Source: Zanthoxylum bungeanum (lineage: Eukaryota; Streptophyta; Magnoliopsida; Sapindales; Rutaceae). Taken from it: 64,000 nt of DNA. A program made the position numbers and the translations under genes. Under the pieces are notes generated by a model. That model was not told the DNA's origin. It worked only from the letters and a program-made list of their open reading frames with translations, and made no database searches. This document shows, piece after piece, positions 48,140-60,050 of this stretch. The DNA lies in NCBI GenBank assembly GCA_019454045.1, contig SKCR01038879.1, positions 186,001 to 250,000 on the forward strand. Direction: 5' to 3'. The number at the start of each line of letters is the position of its first letter. Positions within the stretch are counted from its first letter, which is position 1.

Positions 48140-50247
48140 ATTTTCAAATTAATGACGAAAAATTGAAATGAGCGCGTATTGGCAAGTATCTAGACGAAAT
48201 TGAAAATTTAATACTTGCCTCCCACTATTTTTCGGTGAGCCTCTAACCCTCTGTTGAGTACTCGGGAAACCTTGTTTCCTAGTGGGCTAGGATCCCGTTA
48301 AATAACACACAACCTTGACTTTGGCAACAAATTGTATGATATTTAACTAGGTAGATCTCTAAGATCAATTGGATCTCATCCAATTCCTAGATCTAGTAGG
48401 TGGACATCCAAGTTCGAAACATATATCTTATATATGCCAATATATCCAATATATTCCCTAACCTTTTTCCTCTGAATCAATTAAGCCTTGTTTTGGCACA
48501 ACAAATTTAATGATTCCAGTTAAGCGGGACCCATTGACCTTGGAAAGCTTCGTAATCGATGTCGACGGACAAGAAGTGATCTTGACTTTGGCCAACAAAT
48601 CACAACTTGGACAAGACATGTGATGTGGAACAAAGCCTTCATGATTCAAACACATCCGCGATGGACAAAGGTCTTGACTTTGGCTAACAAACCAGTGCCA
48701 ATCTTGGATCTTGAGAATGAATCATTCAATGAAAGGAAAATCGCTTAATATATGTTGAGGGTTTTTCGCGTAATTGACAACCAATTAATTATCTTTGTTT
48801 AGGTCTCATCATACACCCTTAAACATGCATTCTAAAAAACATAATAAGGCGCGTAAATAAATTTAATAATGATATGCAAATGGATATTTAAAACACTTTG
48901 TTCCTAGAACAAATCTATCAATTTCCTCTCTCCGGCTAGCACAAATCTTACTTCTACCCATTTACATAATACTTCTAAAGAAATCTCATTTACATTGAGG
49001 GGAATATGTGAAAAGAGAAATACAAAGAGTCAATAGGTAATAGGCTGGACACGCAGGTCCAATTAATAAATTCTAAATTTATTACAACAATTTCCAAAAT
49101 TGCCCTCACCCATCTAATATTCATCCGATATGCATTATTCATACACCGCATCCATATATTCACACAAAGCATATTATCAATCAATCTAATCCAATTAATT
49201 AATCTGAAATTAATGACCATCCAATGTTCAAACAACGATTTGATTTTGCGCAAGTCCAACTCGTTTTAAGAATAATTACTCAAAGTAACGAATTCTTGAA
49301 TTATATCAAACTACAATATTAAATCCAATTTTATTTTTATTTAATACTAATTCTTTATTTAATTCTAAATTAAATAATTACACTTTTTAATGTGCATTTA
49401 TGACTTAGATTCTAAATCTAATCTTTACGGGTCTCAAAGCCCAATTAACATCCAATGTCAATTTAATTAAAGTCCAATGGGCTTTCAATTAATTTCTTAA
49501 GGCATGGACTTTGGTCAATATGGGTCAAACCCAAATACCAAAGCCCAATTAAGGAATCACCCTTATGCAAAAAAATCAATTTAGGCCCACTATGCCCAAT
49601 TAAAATATTAAAGGCCCATTTTATTATATTTGGACTTTATGGATATGGTTTTGGGCCCAATTGGATCCAACCAATTAACCTAAACCATACTTGGCCCAAC
49701 CAAGCCCATTAAGCCCAAATACAACTTTATAAGCTCAATTCCAAATTAAGCTCAATTAATTAAATTACAAAATTCCAAATTTCACAATTAAATTAATCAA
49801 AGTGCATTAGCCATAATTAATTACTTAAATCAACATTTCCAAAACACCAATTTACTTAATTAATCATGCTTATTATCATCAACACATGTCCAACATTATT
49901 GAATCAAAAAATCAATCATTTTCCATGCTTTTAAGTCACGACAATTAGGGGATTTATGTCCGATTTCGATTTTAATCCAATTAATCATAAATCAACATTT
50001 CCCAAGTCTTTCAAACTCATCCAATGATTCAAAAAACAAAATCACCATGACATTTAGGGCACCAATGACATTTGGCCAAGCCAAATTTTTGGGAAACAAA
50101 TTATCCAATTCAATTTTCATCAAATTGATCATGCATAACACTATGTTATCATCATTCAAGCATATTCAAACAATCAATTTCATCTAAACAGACTCAAATC
50201 AAATTTACCCAATTTTTACCCTAAATCAATTTCATGCTTAAATAAGG
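48140..50247 (-). other. Leader of C1-c with the triple motif
   Basis: The CTTGACTTTGGCCAACAA motif occurs at about 48313 (one base shorter), 48580 and 48672 (one change), spaced 268 and 91 as in C1-b. No supported gene. Confidence 0.75.
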
Positions 50248-50259
50248 ATCTTGATACCA
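50248..50259 (-). promoter_or_regulatory. Primer-binding site of C1-c
   Basis: ATCTTGATACCA is the complement of TGGTATCAAGAT, a tRNA-Met-type site with changes in the last four bases, one base from the 5' LTR. Confidence 0.75.
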
Positions 50260-50260
50260 T

Positions 50261-51701
50261 TGTTGGGTTTTCTAGGTCAAACAAAGATCATTTAAGCGAA
50301 TGAAATGTGTGAATACAACAAAGTTAAGTTGCGGAAATACTCACTTTGATCGGCTTTGCGATGAGACTAACACAAAAATTTCTTCACCATTGAAGCTCAC
50401 GGCCAAGTCCATTTTGTGCTCCTTGAAGTTTCGGTCAAGCCCCTCCATGAATATCCTCCTTCAAGCTCCAAGCTTTAAGTGTGATTCCATGCTCAAGGGT
50501 TTGTTTCCCTATCACCTTTGGATGACTCTTTATGTGCTAGCATTGGAAGAATTTGCCACAAATTTTCCTTGAGTTTCTTCTTATTCTCGGCCTAGCCAAG
50601 AAATTAGAGAGAAAATTGGCTTCAAAAGCCGAATGGGAGAGGAGAGAAAATTGGTTCCAAAACCGTGTGTGTTAGAAGGAGAGAGAAGAGAGTTGTGTTG
50701 AAATTATTTTCTAAAAACATATACCAAAAATTGCTTTCAAAATTTGGTCAAAACCTTTCCAAAAAGCAAAACCAATTTTGGAGGAAAAATTTCATTAATT
50801 GCCCACAACTACCAACATCATGAATAGTGACTGGTTGTCAATCACCAAAAGGTGACTTGACATTCATCACTAAATTGATAGGTGATGTGACGCGTGATGT
50901 GACTTGTGGGCCGCACTTGATTCGAAATGCGAGTGGGCCCGCAAACACTCTCGGGCTCGGGTTCACTAATTCTGAATTAACGAATTTTCCGTTGCGACGT
51001 AATTAAATCAAATTTAAATAAATAATTATGCCTAGCAAAATTACTATTCACATCGCTAACAAATTAATTCTAAATTAACTCGTTCGCCCGAATTAAAATA
51101 TAATTTTAACTCCGCGTCGAAATCTAATTTCGTATAATATATCGAATATATTAATTTATCGATTAATTCCAAAATAATCGTTCTCTCTCTTTAAATAATA
51201 TTTTATCCCAGATAAAATATCTCCGTAATAAATCCCAGATTAGTTTTCTCTCTCTAATAATTAATCCCAGATTAATAATGTCTGAGTCATACGTCATCGG
51301 TGAATCTTCGGGAAGCGACCCATGAGATCCCCGGATATGTTGGCAATAAATCCGGTCATCGGACTATCCGAACACGTACGTACCTAGTACTACATTTTTT
51401 ACCGATTTACAAGACATGATTGGCTTCTAACAAAGCACCGTGCCTACCTAATTCTCCAGAAATATTCTTAAAGGAATATGTAATCTGTATCAGGCGTAGT
51501 ATACGTAGTTTTGCGTATTTCGATCCAGTATCGGATGTCACGTGCTAGGCCTGGGGATGGAATTGTGTCTGCCCCGTAGGAAGCACATGTCGGATCTCTA
51601 GTAACTAGTCTCTATAATCGGATAATCATGACCTAGTCATATTATCCCGATGACTATAGTACTAAAGAGTACTAGTTCCGTATCTTACGTGACCATCATC
51701 T
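50261..51701 (-). repeat. 5' LTR of C1-c, left part
   Basis: TGTTGGGTTTTCTAGG up to the insertion after CATCT; continues at 59424-60045. Hairpin array at about 50962-51279; sense GTGAGT donor-like site at 50339-50344. Confidence 0.93.
50962..51279. repeat. Dyad array in the C1-c 5' LTR
   Basis: Ten dyads in the family order, with a few single-base changes relative to 43042-43359. Confidence 0.85.
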
Positions 51702-53636
51702 TGACCGGCGTAAACACACACGTATAACGCAAGCGCACGTATCGTTCAAGTAGTATAAAAATATCGATCCCACGAGGACTTAATTCCTACTGTTGTTATT
51801 AATTATTGAATCTATTTATTTACAAATATCTAATTAAAGGGAGAATGGAATTGATTGCTTGATTGATTTGGTTGATTAAAGATTTGCTAAATAAATAAAT
51901 AAAAAGATAAAAGAAAATACTAAGGAAAATAAAAGACACAAAGAAAATCCAAGGTTGTGATTTCTTTTAATATCATTTAAAAGATGAAGTGATTATTTTA
52001 TGTTTGTGTAATAAATCGGTTTACTAACCTGGAACACTAAATTATGTGTAAGCCTCTGTCGATGGTCAAACACAAATACCCAGTTTAACCCAATTGAACC
52101 ATATGTCTATGTCAACCAAATTATCTGGATTCATTAAGATTAAGTTCCAATTATGGCTACCCCCGCCTGACAGGTATATTCCTATCCTGTAAGGAAATCT
52201 ATTAAAGGGTTATATATCCTCAAGGAAGATCGTGGGCTATTAAGTCTAAGGCTGAAACCTAAAATCCCTATGTCTAGTTCATTTTAGATTTACCATATCA
52301 ATCTTATTGGTGATCAGACAACAAGAAGCATTAAGCTTAAGATTTAATAAATAAACCTTTAAATTACCCAAACTATAAAATAATCCCTTATAAACCGGTG
52401 ATATTGAAAGTCATCACAACCCCTAGATAACTAACACATAACTAGGACTAGTAAAAACATAAAAGTAAAAGACATAAAGTAAAAGCTGAAAAGTAAATTA
52501 CAATAAAATAAAATGCTAAGGTAAAAGGAATTACTTTTACTACTACTAATTTAGATATCTCCCATAAAATAATATAAACTTGTGATAATATTACCAACCG
52601 ACCATTCTGGCGGTATCCTGATTAAGTCAAATTAAGTCCAACCAGCCATTAAGGCGGAACAAAAATAAATTTACCAACCGACCAGTCTGGCGGTATCCGT
52701 GATTAGTCAGGTTTAAACCAGATTAAAATTAATTACCAACCGACCAATATAGCGGTATCCCTTATTAAGTCAATATTTTAAATAGTTAATATATTAATTT
52801 TAAGGGAGATTAATCTAAATAGCAACAGTAAAAGAATTACCTTTCACCCTAGCTGGGGAAGTTACAACATCATGGTGAATAGTAAAAACTGTAAAAAGTA
52901 AAAAGTAAAAATTAAATTACTATTATTACAAAACGTAATTAAAACTATTTACAAAACTAAAAATTAAAAAAACTAAAAAAAATAAAAAATAAAAGTTCTA
53001 GAGAGAGAAACTCTATCTTTAGAGAGAAATCAAGAGAGAGAGAGGTGTATTGAAAATCTGAAATTCGCGCTGAATTATAGAAAAATTTTGCTTCAGCGTC
53101 GCGACGCCAGCCAAGCCGTCGCGACGCTGGAATAGTTCGACGTGGCACGCTGAGGAGACGACACGTAGCAAGGCGACTGACTGTTCACGCGACACGTGTC
53201 AAGGCGGCTATCTCTCAATTATTGTGATGACGTCATTGATGATGTGGCACTGTTCATGACGTCATTGATGACGTCATGATGATGTGGCGTGCGCACGTTA
53301 GCGGATCTTCTGTGGTGGTGACACGTGGCAAGGCGCATGTTAGCAAAGTCAAACTTCTTCAAATGGTTGACCGTTGACCTGGCGCACGTTAGCAGATTCG
53401 GCTCACGTTGGGCGTCGCGGCGCGCTTAGTTCCAGCGTCGCGACGCGCAGAAGATGAAAATAATCCTGTTGACGCATTTTTGTCCGGTTTTGCTCCAAAT
53501 TGCCTCCAGTGCTGTCCAAACTTTATTTATCTGCAAAATAACAATAAAACACATCAAAACGTTCACAAAACTCAAGAAACTATACAAAATATTAAGTTAA
53601 ATGAGTGGGAAATAGTGATATAAATACCACTCATCA
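51702..53636 (-). repeat. 3' LTR of the LOG-carrying element
   Basis: 1,935 bp. Contains a tandem-repeat block at 52591-52760, GCGTCGCGACGC-type motifs at 53096-53107, 53116-53127 and 53435-53446, three TGACGTCA sites at 53228, 53257 and 53269, and CACGTG at 53193 and 53332. Confidence 0.93.
52591..52760. repeat. Imperfect tandem repeat in the LTR
   Basis: Units of 35-70 bp start TTACCAACCGACC and contain TCTGGCGGTATCC; they begin near 52591, 52637 (shortened), 52671 and 52733. The second LTR repeats this at about 58380-58551. Confidence 0.8.
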
Positions 53637-54949
53637 CACCCCCAAACCTAACATTTTGCTAGTCCTCGAGCAAAATACAAAATAAAATAATAAAATTTAA
53701 CTAAGCCACTTTCGTAGGGATCACGATTGCATTTAGCGTATGCAACAAGCCTTTAAACCCCTAGGTGTCCCTAGTGGACGAGTTGTAGTCTCGTGAGGGT
53801 TTACAGCAATGATACCCACAAACATTTTACAAAAGTAAAAAGGTATTAAACTAATGCACACAAAAGCAAAAAGACAAGCGAAAAGAGAATAAGGAAAGTT
53901 AGTGACTATTCAGGTGAAAATCTACTCCAAGTTACTAGTTGTTTTGTTTCTTCTAAATTACCGAATAAGTAAATTCTCCGATTATTTTTACCATTCTTCA
54001 TATATACAGCTAACAAAATATTAATCAACTCATTTTTGCCCACAACAGTCATAAGTGCAGTTGATAAGAGAGTAATATTTTTGTCCTAAAGTTCTATCAG
54101 ATTTCACACCTTTTTGTAGCAATGGAATAATTTTTCTGATTTTTCTGATTTTTTCTCTTTTTTTTATTTATATATAATACCTTCCGTCTATGTAGCGAGC
54201 TTTGGGTCGGTGGCTCCCAAACCAGTTGGCTTTAGGGCACCAGGTGTTAAGACACCCCTACGAACTTAATTACCAAACAAACTTCATATATATATAATTT
54301 TTGCAGCATCTTCGATCCATGTAACGAGCTTTGGGCCAGTGACTCCCAAACCAGTTGGTTTTAGGGCACTAGGTTTAAAACACCCTTACAGACTTAATAA
54401 CCCGGATCTCGGATTTTTTTTTTTTTTTTACTCCATCACTAATTAGAGATGCTTCCTCCAATTAAACTATAGCACGGAATATTACAAACTTTTCAATTTT
54501 AGCTAATGACTGTATGTTTCCATGTATGTTGATAATACCTGCCAACGGAGCATATGAAGATCCATTTTAATCATTGTTAAGGAGAATTTACAAATTAAAT
54601 AATTTAAAAGGAAATAAACAAAATTAACTTGTTTCAAAATAAATGGTTTGAGATACGTATCAGGAGTGAGAACTCCTTACTCAGCTCCTCTCACACCATT
54701 TCAACCTTTTTAGTCAAAACAAAAACAAAAATGCAAAATATTTTTTGTAATTTTTGAAAATTTTCAATTTTTTTTTTGTATTTTTCGAAAAATTTTGAAC
54801 TAAAAATAAAAACAACAACACACACACTAAAAACAAGTACTAATCAACTAATTCCTCCCCCAAACCTAAATGAGACATTGTCCCCAATGTCTTAAACAGT
54901 AAAAGGAGAGTTAGAAGGTTGTACCTGGTTAGCTGAAATCTACAAGAAA
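53637..54949 (-). other. 3' noncoding region of the LOG-carrying element
   Basis: Starts with the polypurine tract complement CACCCCCAAACCT. The block 53703-53830 is strongly similar to 10109-10232 in G2. Two related segments near 54195-54260 and 54310-54390 (AACGAGCTTTGGG...CAGTTGG) form an imperfect direct repeat about 117 bp apart. No gene seen. Confidence 0.7.
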
Positions 54950-55602
54950 TTAAAGGTTAAGATCCAGATTAACACGACGCCTCTTACCACGATCGTCCTC
55001 GGACCAATTTATCTTTGATAGGATAGGGTCAACTTGTGGTTCATAGGCTATGAGTTGGTCTATTAGATCCGGAGCAAGTCTGGCAGTGAAGAGGAGTTCT
55101 TTCATAGGTTTTGAAACGAACCCATTTCTCCGAGCATCATCAAGAAACACACAAAGAAAATCATAAAATCCATCAACGTTGAGCAATCCAAGCGGTTTCT
55201 GGTGTATGTTTAGGTTCGCCCAAGATAGAACTATAAAATTTTCCTCCAATGTGCCCAAGCCACCTGGCAAAGCAATAAAAGCATTAGCACGGTTAATCAT
55301 TTCTACCAAACGTTCAGACATACCTGATACGATCAATTCCTCTTCGTTTGATGATCCAATAAGATTTGCCTCTGCCAAGGGTTTTGGGATGATTCCCAAA
55401 ACATGACTGCCTCCTTCCTGTACAACCTTTGAAACGATCCCCATAAATCCGAGATTTCCTCCGCCATATATTAAGTGTATATTCCTTGCGGCTAAGACTC
55501 GACCCAATTCCCGTGCTGCTTCTATGTATTGTGGTTTAGTACCAACAGTACTACGCAAAACACACAAATGTTTTCAACTCGTCTTCTTGAAGTGGCTTCC
55601 AT
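54950..55602 (-). pseudogene. Intronless LOG-family cytokinin riboside 5'-monophosphate phosphoribohydrolase copy, one frameshift near the start
   Basis: LOG enzymes remove ribose 5-phosphate from cytokinin nucleotides to release active cytokinin in the cytosol. The open stretch 54950-55567 (about 205 codons) covers nearly the whole family length. It has the nucleotide-binding YGGGNLGFMG block (residues 34-43 from the TTG at 55567), HVLGIIPK, a conserved Arg at 86 (next residue Leu where the family has Lys), and the signature PGGLGTLEE (101-109) with its Glu intact. The upstream start is probably the ATG at 55600-55602; that frame reads ICVFC and then loses phase through an apparent 1-base deletion near 55550. 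The C-terminus is KRRRVNLDLNL, which is basic followed by an LxLxL sequence. Plant LOG genes have several introns, none seen here, so the copy looks RNA-derived. Whether any product is made from an alternative start is unknown. Confidence 0.88.
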
Positions 55603-56114
55603 TTTTTATGTATTTCTTTTTCAAATCAGGATGCCTTCAAAAGTGCAATGACGGGCTGAATTTATAGTACCTGAAAAGGGTGAGTAATAATAGCAGAAGT
55701 ATCTTCCAGAGGACGTTTGTTAGCTAAACAACAAAAGAAATCGTGAAAGGTCAAAAAGTCTGGATCCTGTCTACGAAAATAAATATAATTACAACAGAAA
55801 GCGAATCAAAGCAATAATTAAGGCAACGGAATTGTGTACGCAATACGCCACTTGCTTAGTATAAATCATTAGAATAGTCTTAAGATTTCATTCTTTATTC
55901 AGCCATTGCTAATGAATTGTTTCTTATATTTGCTTGCCAAACACAATTCCTTCTGTCTTAAAATGCTTCGTTTATGCCTTTCCCTACAAAAATAACACAC
56001 AAAATTAAAAAGTTCACACAAAATATGAAAACAAATCACAACAAATTGCATGGGTTGCCTCCCTGCTAGCGCTGAATTTTTCGTCTTCAGCCAGACGTGA
56101 ATGAAATCCATATG
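55603..56114 (-). other. Spacer between LOG copy and gag-like debris
   Basis: AT-rich. The block at 56045-56100 (CTCCCTGCTAGCGCTGAATT...GTCTTCAGCCAGACGT) matches 11324-11385 in G2, a conserved noncoding block of Athila/Tat-type elements. The frame 55899-56111 over it is not convincing. Confidence 0.6.
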
Positions 56115-57374
56115 TTAAGGAGGTTTCAATGTCGTTTTGGATGTCCGATTAAAGACAATCCCGTGAGCGTTGCTTTTGAAGGGTCTCTTCCAACGGTAAA
56201 ATGGCAAAAAGAATTTTGTTCTATTTAGTGCTCGTGCCACCTTTTTAATCTTTGTTCCTCCAGTGGTTCCTGCAAAGAAAGAAAGAAAATCAGGAGGTCT
56301 CGTATGATGCTTGACTTGGAATGGAAATTCCATTCTGTCAAGCTTCTGGGTGATATCTTTAGTTTGTACTCCCCAAAACAGCGATGTTTTTCCTGAATGC
56401 TCTAGATCTTTATTAAAGTCAGACATTTGCTCCTTCATTTGCTCTGTTTCTTGTTCCACCTTTTCTTCGCAGATGTATTTTAATTTCTTCATTTAGCTCT
56501 TCATCTGTCATCTGTGAAATACATGTTTCAAAATTGTCAACCTGAGGATGAAAGAAATGTTAGATTTTAGGTCTTCATCCTCTGATCTGGGTGAAATGAT
56601 TGTCTCAGGTAGATCTTCATCAAACATTTGTGCAATGGAATCTCCAAGATCTTCGTTTTGAGGACACAGAATTCCATCCTCATTTGTTGGTGCATTTGGT
56701 TCTAACAGCTCAGCTTCATCCTCGTCAGAATCTGAATAATAAAAGTCAAATCGAGACTTTGCCGGTTCGGGCTCCTGAACTGATACCTCTGGTTGTTGAT
56801 ACTGCTCAGCCTCCTCCTCTGTTGAAGCGTCATTTGAAATGATTGGTACTTGAAGGCTTCATCAGTGTCATCTGAATCTGGTTCTTGAGGTATATAGTTC
56901 TGGTTTCTGTGAATTGTCTGATCTGATCTGTCATTCTCTGTATGGATTCTGTGTTACTCTGAACTTGTGCATCAAATCGAGCTACTTGTTCTTTGAACAT
57001 GTGAATCAATTGATCTTCCTCTGATGGTTCTGGTTGTTGATGAAGATCAAAGATAGATGGTGGATAAGATGGAAAATGTGGTTCTGTGAAATGTGATGGC
57101 TCGTCATACCATGAAGGATCTTGATAGTTTTGCCACCCTGGATGGTAGTTGTATTCGTAATAATCGCTTGGGTGGTCACCATTACATATGTCACATCTCC
57201 ACATTGAGTTCTGTTGAGCAAATGTAGTATTGTTGGTTCTGGCATCCAGTGATAATCATTGTGTTTTTCAACAGGCCACAGAAAACCGGACTGTTGCTCC
57301 CAGATGTGGGGTGTATCTTTTTGTAAAGCACGTGATCTTTTAATCTCCCAATAGTGTTTCATTTTTTTGGTCAC
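56115..57374 (-). pseudogene. Gag-like remnant of the LOG-carrying element
   Basis: Three partly overlapping frames lie on the - strand: 57006-57374, 56830-57204 and 56115-56492. The middle one has WRCDICNGDHPSDYY, a CX2CX3H start of a zinc-knuckle-like site seen in Athila/Tat gag, then a Pro/Tyr-rich segment and a coiled-coil-like stretch with QVARFDAQVQSNTES, as in those Gag C-terminal parts. The 5' part of gag is missing. I do not recognise the 125-codon frame 56115-56492. None is intact. Confidence 0.6.
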
Positions 57375-57475
57375 CTGAAAAAGAAAGAAAGAAATAAAAA
57401 ATTACAGATAAAAATAAAGAAAATTAGATACAAGTAAATTAGATAGCTTCAAAATTATAACTCAAGAAATATAAG

Positions 57476-57493
57476 TCCCCGGCAACGGCGCCA
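57476..57493 (-). promoter_or_regulatory. Primer-binding site (tRNA-Asp) of the LOG-carrying element
   Basis: Sense TGGCGCCGTTGCCGGGGA, a perfect 18-base match to the tRNA-Asp site used by plant gypsy elements of the Athila/Tat type, six bases inside the 5' LTR. Confidence 0.92.
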
Positions 57494-57499
57494 AAAACT

Positions 57500-59418
57500 T
57501 GACCGGCGTAAACACACACGTATAACGCAAGCGCACGTATCGTTCAAGTAGTATAAAAATATCGATCCCACGAGGACTTAATTCCTACTGTTGTTATTAA
57601 TTATTGAATCTATTTATTTACAAATATCTAATTAAAGGGAAATGGAATTGATTGCTTGATTGATTTGGTTTGATTAAAGATTTGCTAATAAATAAATAAA
57701 AGATAAAAGAAAATACTAAGGAAAATAAAAGACACAAGAAAATCTAAGGTTTGATTTCTTTTAATATCATTTTAAAGATGAAGTGATTATTTATGTTTGT
57801 GTAATAAATCGGTTTACTAACCGGAACACTAAATTATGTGTAAGCCTCTGTCGATGGTCAAACACAAATACCCAGTTTAACCCAATTGAACCATATGTCT
57901 ATGTCAACCAAATTATCTGGATTCATTAATTAAGTTCCAATTATGGCTACCCCCGCCCGACAGGTATATTCCTATCCTGTAAGGAAATCTATTAAAGGGT
58001 TATCTATCCTCAAGGAAGATCGTGGGCTATTAAGTCTAAGGCTGAACCTAAAATCCCTATGTCTAGTTCATTTTAGATTTACCATATCAATCTTATTGGT
58101 GATCAGACAACAAGAAGCATTAAGCTTAAGATTTAATAAATAAACCTTTAAATTACCCAAACTATAAAATAATCCCTTATAAACCGGTGATATTGAAAGT
58201 CATCACAACCCCTAGATAACTAACACATAACTAGGACTAGTAAAACATAAAAGTAAAAGACATAAAGTAAAAGCTGAAAAGTAAATTACAAAAATAAAAT
58301 GCTAAGGTAAAAGGAATTACTTTTACTACTACTAATTTAGATATCTCCCATAAAATAATATATAAACTTGTGATAATATTACCAACCGACCATTCTGGCG
58401 GTATTCTGATTAAGTCAAATTAAGTCCAACCAGCCATTAAGGCGGAACAAAAAATAAATTTACCAACTGACCAGTCTGGCGGTATCCGTGATTAGTCAGG
58501 TTTAAACCAGATTAAAATTAAATTACCAACCGACCAATATAGCGGTATCCCTTATTAAGTCAATATTTTAAATAGTTAATATATTAATTTTAAGGGAGAT
58601 TAATCTAAATAGCAACAGTAAAAGAATTACCTTTCACCCTAGCTGGGGAAGTTACAACATCATGGTGAATAGTAAAAACTGTAAAAAGTAAAAAGTAAAA
58701 ATTAAATTACTATTATTACAAAACGTAATTAAAATTATTTACAAAACTAAAAATTAAAAAAACTAAAAAAAATAAAAAAATAAAAGTTCTAGAGAGAAAC
58801 TCTCTCTTAGAGAGAAATCAAGAGAGAGAGAGGTGTATTGAAAATCTGAAATTCGCGCTGAATTTATAGAAAAATTTTGCTTTCAGCGTCGCGACGCAAG
58901 CCCAGCGTCGCGACGCTGGAATAGTTCGACGTGGCACGCTGAGAACGACAACTAGCAAGGCGGCTGACTGTTCACGCGACACGTGTCAAGGCGGCTATCT
59001 CTCAATTATTGTGATGACGTCATTGATGACATGGCACTGTTCATGACGTCATTGATGACGTCATGATGATGTGGCGTGCGCACGTTAGCAGATCTTCTGT
59101 GGTGGTGACACGTGGCAAGGTGCATTTAGCAAAGTCAAACTTCTTCAATGGTTGACCGTTGACCTGGCGCACGTTAGCAGATTCGGCTCACGTTGGGCGT
59201 CGCGGCGCGCTTAGTCCAGCGTCGCGACGCGCAGAAGATGAAAATAATCCTGTTGACGCATTTTTGTCCGGTTTTGCCCCAAATTGCCTCCAGTGCTGTC
59301 CAAACTTTATTTATCTGCAAAATAACATAAAACACATCAAAAAGTTCAAAAACTCAAGAAACTATACAAAATATTAAGTTAAATAAGTGGGAAATAGTGA
59401 TATAAATACCACTCATCA
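57500..59418 (-). repeat. 5' LTR of the LOG-carrying element
   Basis: 1,919 bp, near-identical to 51702-53636. Sense order from 59418 downward: GCGTCGCGACGC (59219-59230), CACGTG (59109), three TGACGTCA, CACGTG (58980), two GCGTCGCGACGC, then a TATA box. Confidence 0.93.
58862..59116 (-). promoter_or_regulatory. LTR promoter: bZIP-type site cluster and TATA box
   Basis: TGACGTCA occurs at 59015-59022, 59044-59051 and 59056-59063. ACACGTGGC (ABRE/G-box form) is at 59108-59116 and CACGTG at 58980-58985. GCGTCGCGACGC lies at 58886-58897 and 58905-58916, directly upstream of a sense CTATAAAT at 58862-58869. Site identities follow known plant bZIP consensus sequences; activity is inferred. Confidence 0.65.
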
Positions 59419-59423
59419 CATCT

Positions 59424-60045
59424 CCACTATGACTGGAGTGATACTTCCATCTTGACATCACACCCAATACACTACGATTCTCAATATACCCAGAAGAGGC
59501 GTACACAGAACCGGTTAAAACCCTAGATGATCAAAACCAAAGTATATTGATTGTCGCAAGTATTAGCAGTGCAGTCTCTCAGGTTAAGACCAAATACACC
59601 TACCCTCATTCGGACTTCCATAGACATATAGTCATACTACCACTGGAATTCCGAGGGTTCTATCCAGAGCGAAGCTGTTTCCGTACCATCGGTAAACAAA
59701 CATCCTATTACACTTGCATGAGTATCCAATACCCAAATATATGAGAATTATGCCGTTATGCTCCCACAACGCGTGCAAGTGCAATACTAGTCTATTCCGC
59801 ATTATTGATGTCCAATCTTGATAATACTACGACTAGGGATATTTTAATGATTAAACCTTCGTGGATTGATATTGTCTCATATCATCTCAATCCGGAACTA
59901 ATCATAAGGACCTTTTATCATTTATGTATCTGGGTAATCTAATTACAAATGATAAAATAGCAATTTCCTTTGTCACATAGTTAATTTGTACAACAACACC
60001 ATGTTATGTACAAATAGTGATGCTATGGGTCATAATTGTCCAACA
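59424..60045 (-). repeat. 5' LTR of C1-c, right part
   Basis: Continues from 51701 after the CATCT duplication and ends GTCATAATTGTCCAACA; GTTTC target duplication follows. Confidence 0.93.
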
Positions 60046-60050
60046 GTTTC

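Larger units (their letters stand above)
51702..59418 (-). mobile_element. Non-autonomous LTR retroelement carrying a LOG gene copy
   Basis: Two LTRs (57500-59418 as 5', 51702-53636 as 3'), both TGACCGGCGTAAACAC to ACCACTCATCA, bound a 3.9-kb internal region. Exact target duplication CATCT lies at 51697-51701 and 59419-59423. The primer-binding site is a perfect tRNA-Asp match, and the polypurine side reads AGGTTTGGGGGTG in sense. Inside are gag-like debris, a LOG-family reading frame in the same strand as the element, and 3' noncoding blocks shared with G2. There is no protease, reverse transcriptase or integrase. The LTRs are nearly identical apart from small indels, so the insertion is recent. 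Confidence 0.93.
42352..60045 (-). mobile_element. C1-c: Ty1/copia element with a split 5' LTR
   Basis: The 3' LTR is 42352-44323 and the 5' LTR 50261-60045, the latter interrupted by the LOG-carrying element at 51702-59418. Exact target duplication GTTTC lies at 42347-42351 and 60046-60050. Primer-binding site, polypurine tract and Copia gene order on the - strand are present, all decayed. The two LTRs are very similar by eye, so this is one of the younger insertions. Confidence 0.95.
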
